Source of the DNA: Ruminococcaceae bacterium UBA5397
Lineage (GTDB): Bacteria > Bacillota > Clostridia > Oscillospirales > Acutalibacteraceae
Assembly: GCA_002411615.1 (NCBI GenBank)
Contig: DHOF01000060.1
Coordinates: 1-9,536, forward strand
Length of the DNA stretch: 9,536 nucleotides
Reading direction: 5' to 3'
Shown: in pieces, positions 6,449 through 9,536 of the stretch
Numbering within the stretch: the stretch's first letter is position 1
Layout: each line of letters opens with the position of its first letter
The notes under the pieces: model-generated
Seen by the model: the letters and a program-made list of their open reading frames with translations, nothing else
What the model was told of the DNA's origin: nothing
The model's database searches: none
Position numbers and translations under genes: made by a program

Positions 6449-7530
6449 ACCGAAAAGTTTTATTGGGGATGAGCGGCGGCGTGGACAGCAGCGTTGCCGC
6501 TATTTTATTGCAAAAAGAAGGCTGGGAAGTAATCGGCTGCACCATGCGTCTGCATACAGATCCGCCGGATGCACCTCCGCGCGAAGGCGGATGCTGTTCG
6601 TTTCGTGATGTGCAGGATGCCAGAATGGTTTGCTATCAGCTGGGGATCGATCACCTGGTCTTTAATTTTACCGAGATTTTTACAAAATCCGTGATCGAAA
6701 ATTTTGCTTCGGAATATGAAAAAGGGCGCACGCCGAATCCGTGTATTCGCTGCAACCGTTTTTTGAAGATGGGGGCAATGCTTCAGCGGGCAAGAGAGCT
6801 TGGAATCGATCATATCGCAACGGGGCATTATGCGCTGACAGGGCAGCTCCCAAACGGCCGCTATTATTTAAAAGCAGCACCCACCAATAAAGATCAGAGC
6901 TATGTGCTTTATTGCCTCGAACAAGGGCAGCTGCAGCATCTGCTTTTGCCGCTGGGGAATTATACAAAGCCGCAGATTCGGGCGATTGCCGAAGAAGCGG
7001 GGCTGCGGGTGGCACATAAGCCGGACAGTCAGGAAATCTGCTTTGTAGAGGATAATGACTATCACGCGTTTTTAAAGCGATACCGCGGGCATGATTCTCA
7101 GCCCGGAGATTTTATCGACCGAGAGGGAAATGTCCTCGGGCACCATCTGGGATTGACTCATTATACCGTAGGCCAGCGCAAAGGGTTGGGAATTTCGTTT
7201 GGACAGCCGATGTATGTCGATGCGCTGATCCCCTCTAAAAACCAGGTCGTTTTAGGCCCGGAAGGAACCCAGTACCGTTCATTTACGTATGCGTCAGAGG
7301 TGAATTGGGTTTCGATTGAGAAGCTGGAAGCCCCCATTCACGCACAGGTGAAGATCCGCTATCAGGCGCGTCCTGCGGGAGCCACGATTACGCCGGAGGA
7401 GAATGATACCGTTCGGGTGGATTTTGATGAACCTCAGCGCGCAGTGACTCCGGGACAAGCCGTTGTATTCTATGATTCCGAGGGCTTTGTTTTGGGCGGA
7501 GGACTGATCTTTTATCCGGATGAAAAATAA
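6445..7530 (+). CDS. mnmA: tRNA-specific 2-thiouridylase MnmA
   Basis: This gene encodes 361 residues, normal for MnmA, which thiolates U34 of tRNA-Lys, -Glu and -Gln using ATP and sulfur relayed from a cysteine desulfurase (none is in the window). The PP-loop GMSGGVDSS (8-16) binds ATP. The two catalytic cysteines are visible: C100 in TPNPCIRCN and the persulfide-carrying C199 in DSQEICF. GHYA (127-130), KDQSYVL (149-155) and TVGQRKGLG (241-249) are further family motifs, and the C-terminal beta-barrel is complete. The adjacent Cys pair in GGCCSFRDVQDAR (48-60) is common in clostridial MnmA. The start codon is GTG at 6445, overlapping the upstream TGA (GTGA), with GGAGGAG at 6430-6436. Confidence 0.97.
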   Translation: MNRKVLLGMSGGVDSSVAAILLQKEGWEVIGCTMRLHTDPPDAPPREGGCCSFRDVQDARMVCYQLGIDHLVFNFTEIFTKSVIENFASEYEKGRTPNPCIRCNRFLKMGAMLQRARELGIDHIATGHYALTGQLPNGRYYLKAAPTNKDQSYVLYCLEQGQLQHLLLPLGNYTKPQIRAIAEEAGLRVAHKPDSQEICFVEDNDYHAFLKRYRGHDSQPGDFIDREGNVLGHHLGLTHYTVGQRKGLGISFGQPMYVDALIPSKNQVVLGPEGTQYRSFTYASEVNWVSIEKLEAPIHAQVKIRYQARPAGATITPEENDTVRVDFDEPQRAVTPGQAVVFYDSEGFVLGGGLIFYPDEK

Positions 7531-7544
7531 TTTATCATGATTAA

Positions 7545-7583
7545 AAAAACCATTTGCGAAATTACTTTTCGCAAATGGTTTTT
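7545..7583. terminator. Bidirectional terminator between mnmA and rsmI
   Basis: A 17-bp perfect inverted repeat (7545-7561 with 7567-7583) has a 5-nt loop and A/T-rich outer ends. On the plus strand it is followed by GATTTTT; on the minus strand the A-run 5' of the stem supplies T residues. It sits between the convergent ends of mnmA (7530) and rsmI (7600). Confidence 0.88.
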
Positions 7584-7599
7584 GATTTTTGGGCAGATT

Positions 7600-8430
7600 T
7601 TATACCTCTTTGGTTAGCTTTTCATAAAGTTCATTGCGGCGAAGGCCGGTTCGATGGGCAATTTCTTTTGCTGCCGCACTTTGAGAAGACCCTTTTTCCA
7701 TTAAGGCTTTTGCCATCCGGGTTCCATCGTCCAATGTAATGGCTGCTTTCTTTTGTGGGGCAGCTCCCCCGATGACCAAAACGAATTCTCCGCGTGGCGG
7801 GGTCTCTTCATAGTGAGGGATTGCTTCTTTGAGCGTTGTGCGCAATACTTCTTCGTGGATTTTGGTCAGTTCCCGCACAAGAGCGATCGGCCGGTCGCCC
7901 CAACAGGCGTACATATCCTGCAAAGTGGCAAGAAGTTTGTGCGGCGCTTCGTAAAAGACCATGGTTCGGGTTTCATTTTGAACTTCTTCCAGGTGATCGC
8001 GGCGACTTTTTTTGTTGACGCTTAAAAAGCCTTCAAATGTAAACCGTCCAGTTGGAAAACCGGATACTGCCAATGCGGTGACGACAGCGCTTGGCCCTGG
8101 GACTGCAAAAACTTCAATTCCGTGTTCGGCGGCCTGCTTTACCAGAAGCTCGCCGGGGTCGCTGATCGCGGGCATGCCGGCGTCGCTCACCAGAGCACAG
8201 TTTTCGCCTGCTTCGATTCGATGGAGGACCACTTCGCCGCGCTCATATTTGTTGTGCTCAAAATAACTGATCATAGGCTTTTTGATTCCAAAGTGATTGA
8301 GCAGATGCAGCGTGACACGCGTATCTTCAGCGGCGATGAAATCAACGGACGAAAGGATTTCCACTGCGCGCGGGGAAAAATCGCCCAGATTCCCGATTGG
8401 GGTGCCTACAATATATAAAACTCCGCTCAT
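7600..8430 (-). CDS. rsmI: 16S rRNA (cytidine1402-2'-O)-methyltransferase
   Basis: This gene encodes 276 residues from the ATG at 8428-8430. That start has GGAGGTT a few bases upstream and places the family opening (VLYIVGTPIGNLGD, 4-17) at the N-terminus; a longer reading from 8487 would add 19 unrelated residues inside trmN6. Family role: SAM-dependent 2'-O-methylation of C1402 in the 16S rRNA decoding centre, together with RsmH (not in the window). Motifs of the tetrapyrrole-methylase-fold family are visible: AEDTR (34-38), SDAGMPAISDPG (82-93), VPGPSA (110-115), FYEAPHK (159-165) and RELTKIHEE (186-194). The last 40 or so residues form the usual small C-terminal helical domain. The start overlaps the trmN6 stop by 4 nt (ATGA). 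Confidence 0.96.
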   Translation of the reverse strand: MSGVLYIVGTPIGNLGDFSPRAVEILSSVDFIAAEDTRVTLHLLNHFGIKKPMISYFEHNKYERGEVVLHRIEAGENCALVSDAGMPAISDPGELLVKQAAEHGIEVFAVPGPSAVVTALAVSGFPTGRFTFEGFLSVNKKSRRDHLEEVQNETRTMVFYEAPHKLLATLQDMYACWGDRPIALVRELTKIHEEVLRTTLKEAIPHYEETPPRGEFVLVIGGAAPQKKAAITLDDGTRMAKALMEKGSSQSAAAKEIAHRTGLRRNELYEKLTKEV

Positions 8431-9239
8431 ACGGAACCTCCTTGTTGTTTGATGCTGCTTAGAGATGCTGTCTGATCTTTTGAGCATCCGCTTTTATAAT
8501 CTCCATAAATCCTGAGCATTTCCGGAGAACAGCTGCCGTTTTCTGTTTCCAAAATGAGAGTGGGGAGAAGTTCCATACCGGAATTTCCACCGCGGCGGGA
8601 TTCCAACAAAAATAAAAAGGGTGGATTTTGGGAACGATGCTGTACAAGCCGCATCTTTTTTGGTTCCAGTCCAACACTTTGCAGAACCGAAAAAGATTCT
8701 GCGAGGCGCCGCGGGGGGAGGCAGCAGCAAAAACGTCCGCCCCAGCGCAAAAGTCTCGAAGCAGCAGAAGCAACTTCCCGAAAGGTACAGCCTGTCTCGT
8801 GACGGGCAGAAGTTTTCCCTTGGATTTGATTGTGCTGCCCCGCATCCGTTGGCTGATAGGGTGGATTACAGGCAACAAGATCAAGATTAAGCGGAAGAGG
8901 GAGCTCTTTTGCAGGCAGTTCCGAAATTTTGCGCAGATCCAGCGAAAGAACGCTCATCTCGGAAAAATGATTAAGAGCGGCACTGCGTCTGGCCTGCGAA
9001 CAGGCGTCTTCCTGAAAATCAATCGCCCAAACTTTTTCAGGAGCACTTTTTTGACACCAAAGAAGGGAGATCAATCCGCAGCCTGTGCCGAATTCTGCAC
9101 AGCGAGACCCTTTTTTTGGCATGGAAAAATCTGCGAGCAGGATAGTATCCGTGCTGAAGTGATGAACATCGCTTACAATCACTTGGTTTCCGCTTCCAAA
9201 AGGCTCCAGCTTTTCGCCGGGCAGCAAGATGGAATCCAT
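8427..9239 (-). CDS. trmN6: tRNA1(Val) (adenine37-N6)-methyltransferase family protein
   Basis: This gene encodes 270 residues. The protein is a class I SAM-dependent methyltransferase of the TrmN6/YabB type. The SAM-binding motif I is EFGTGCGLISLL (49-60), an acidic residue ending beta-2 lies in WAIDFQEDA (71-79), and the adenine-N6 catalytic motif NPPY is at 125-128. The N-terminal segment with DVHHFSTDTILLADF (24-38) is typical of the family. Predicted role: N6-methylation of A37 in tRNA1(Val), inferred from family and from gene order, since the B. subtilis yabB homologue lies just upstream of yazA and the rsmI homologue. Here the intervening GIY-YIG gene is absent and trmN6 overlaps rsmI by 4 nt. 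The ATG follows GGAGGTTTCTT. The last 20 or so residues, rich in Ser, Lys and Gln, look like a non-conserved tail. Confidence 0.88.
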   Translation of the reverse strand: MDSILLPGEKLEPFGSGNQVIVSDVHHFSTDTILLADFSMPKKGSRCAEFGTGCGLISLLWCQKSAPEKVWAIDFQEDACSQARRSAALNHFSEMSVLSLDLRKISELPAKELPLPLNLDLVACNPPYQPTDAGQHNQIQGKTSARHETGCTFREVASAASRLLRWGGRFCCCLPPRRLAESFSVLQSVGLEPKKMRLVQHRSQNPPFLFLLESRRGGNSGMELLPTLILETENGSCSPEMLRIYGDYKSGCSKDQTASLSSIKQQGGSV

Positions 9240-9260
9240 AAGAAACCTCCGTATAAAATA

Positions 9261-9293
9261 TTTGAGGCGGGGCTTATTTCGCTCCGCCTCAAA
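9261..9293 (-). terminator. Hairpin terminator or attenuator between the ferredoxin gene and trmN6
   Basis: A 10-bp stem (9261-9270 with 9284-9293) continues inward by two G-C pairs after one mismatch on the minus strand, with a 7-nt loop. Downstream on the minus strand comes an A/T-rich segment with a short T-run (ATTTTAT) directly before the trmN6 ribosome binding site. It probably ends most ferredoxin transcripts and lets some read through into trmN6-rsmI, for which I see no separate clear promoter. Confidence 0.72.
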
Positions 9294-9334
9294 AAAATTC
9301 TGTTGAAAGACTTAACCCGAAAGATCTCGGAAAA

Positions 9335-9505
9335 TCAGCCTTCCTCGATTGCACCAACAGGGCATGCGCCAGCGCAGGAACCACAGGAAATGCAGGTACC
9401 TTCGTCAATAACGAACTGACCGTCGCCCTCAGAGATCGCTCCGACCGGGCACTGACCAGCGCAGGTGCCGCAGGAAATGCAAGCGTCCGTAATTTTATAT
9501 GCCAT
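9335..9505 (-). CDS. Clostridial-type 2[4Fe-4S] ferredoxin
   Basis: This gene encodes 56 residues from ATG 9503-9505, preceded by GGAGGTG; an upstream in-frame ATG at 9526 would add seven residues and has no comparable site. The size and sequence match the small clostridial ferredoxins. Two cluster motifs are visible: C9-x2-C12-x2-C15-x3-C19-P and C38-x2-C41-x2-C44-x3-C48-P. Each [4Fe-4S] cluster takes three cysteines from one motif and the fourth from the other. It is a cytoplasmic low-potential electron carrier that typically serves pyruvate:ferredoxin oxidoreductase, hydrogenase or Rnf-type complexes, none of which is in the window. The near-exact internal duplication of the two halves is usual for the family. 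A hairpin 40-75 nt past the stop should end its transcript. Its promoter lies beyond the window edge. Confidence 0.95.
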   Translation of the reverse strand: MAYKITDACISCGTCAGQCPVGAISEGDGQFVIDEGTCISCGSCAGACPVGAIEEG

Positions 9506-9536
9506 TGGGATCCACCTCCAATTCAAATCTAAATTA

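Noticed and set aside
8431..8487. Longer N-terminus for rsmI
   Set aside because: The extra 19 residues would overlap trmN6, lack family similarity, and the ATG at 8430 has a good ribosome binding site and the 4-nt overlap.
8628..9419. 263-residue open frame on the plus strand
   Set aside because: It runs antisense through trmN6, the terminator and part of the ferredoxin gene, all of which are well supported.
1..9536. CRISPR arrays, insertion sequences, tRNA genes, defence or toxin-antitoxin modules
   Set aside because: I looked for repeated units, transposase-like frames, terminal repeats and tRNA-like cloverleafs and saw none.

Overview
The window looks like ordinary chromosome from a Gram-positive anaerobe, most likely a clostridial Firmicute (Oscillospiraceae/Ruminococcaceae-like; the family-level guess is inference). 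Reasons: GGAGG-type ribosome binding sites before most genes, moderate GC content with A/T-rich spacers, two ECF-transporter substrate-binding components (BioY, QueT), a DUF1284 protein, a CpXC protein, a clostridial 2[4Fe-4S] ferredoxin, and a trmN6-rsmI pair arranged much as in Bacilli/Clostridia. There are no phage, IS, CRISPR, toxin-antitoxin or defence genes, and no tRNA or rRNA genes that I can see.

Layout. (a) 1-751, plus strand: the 3' part of bioY, cut by the window edge, followed one base later by a Cys-rich DUF1284 gene. (b) 772-813: a long inverted repeat between convergent units, serving mainly as terminator of the minus-strand unit. (c) 868-3000, minus strand: promoter, a small preQ1-I riboswitch, queT (queuosine-precursor ECF component), a bulged intercistronic hairpin, then a TrkH/KtrB-type potassium channel subunit. 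(d) 3086-5806, minus strand: extended -10 promoter, a CpXC zinc-finger-like protein, asnB (glutamine-hydrolysing asparagine synthetase) and a terminator. (e) 5846-7583, plus strand: a divergent promoter, a small coiled-coil/four-Cys/acidic-tail protein of unknown function, and mnmA overlapping it by 4 nt, ending in a bidirectional terminator. (f) 7600-9505, minus strand: a small ferredoxin, a hairpin terminator, then trmN6 and rsmI with a 4-nt overlap.

How the genes fit together. Several loci serve translation and RNA modification: QueT feeds queuosine synthesis at tRNA position 34, MnmA makes 2-thiouridine 34, TrmN6 is predicted to methylate A37 of tRNA1(Val), and RsmI methylates C1402 of 16S rRNA. 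BioY and QueT would both plug into a shared ECF energising module encoded elsewhere. The most informative non-coding element is the preQ1-I aptamer before queT, whose tail runs into the Shine-Dalgarno, so uptake is probably shut off at translation when preQ1 is abundant. I see no strong evidence for a wholly new system. The least explained genes are the 175-aa four-Cys protein coupled to mnmA, the CpXC protein paired with asnB, and the DUF1284 protein coupled to bioY.
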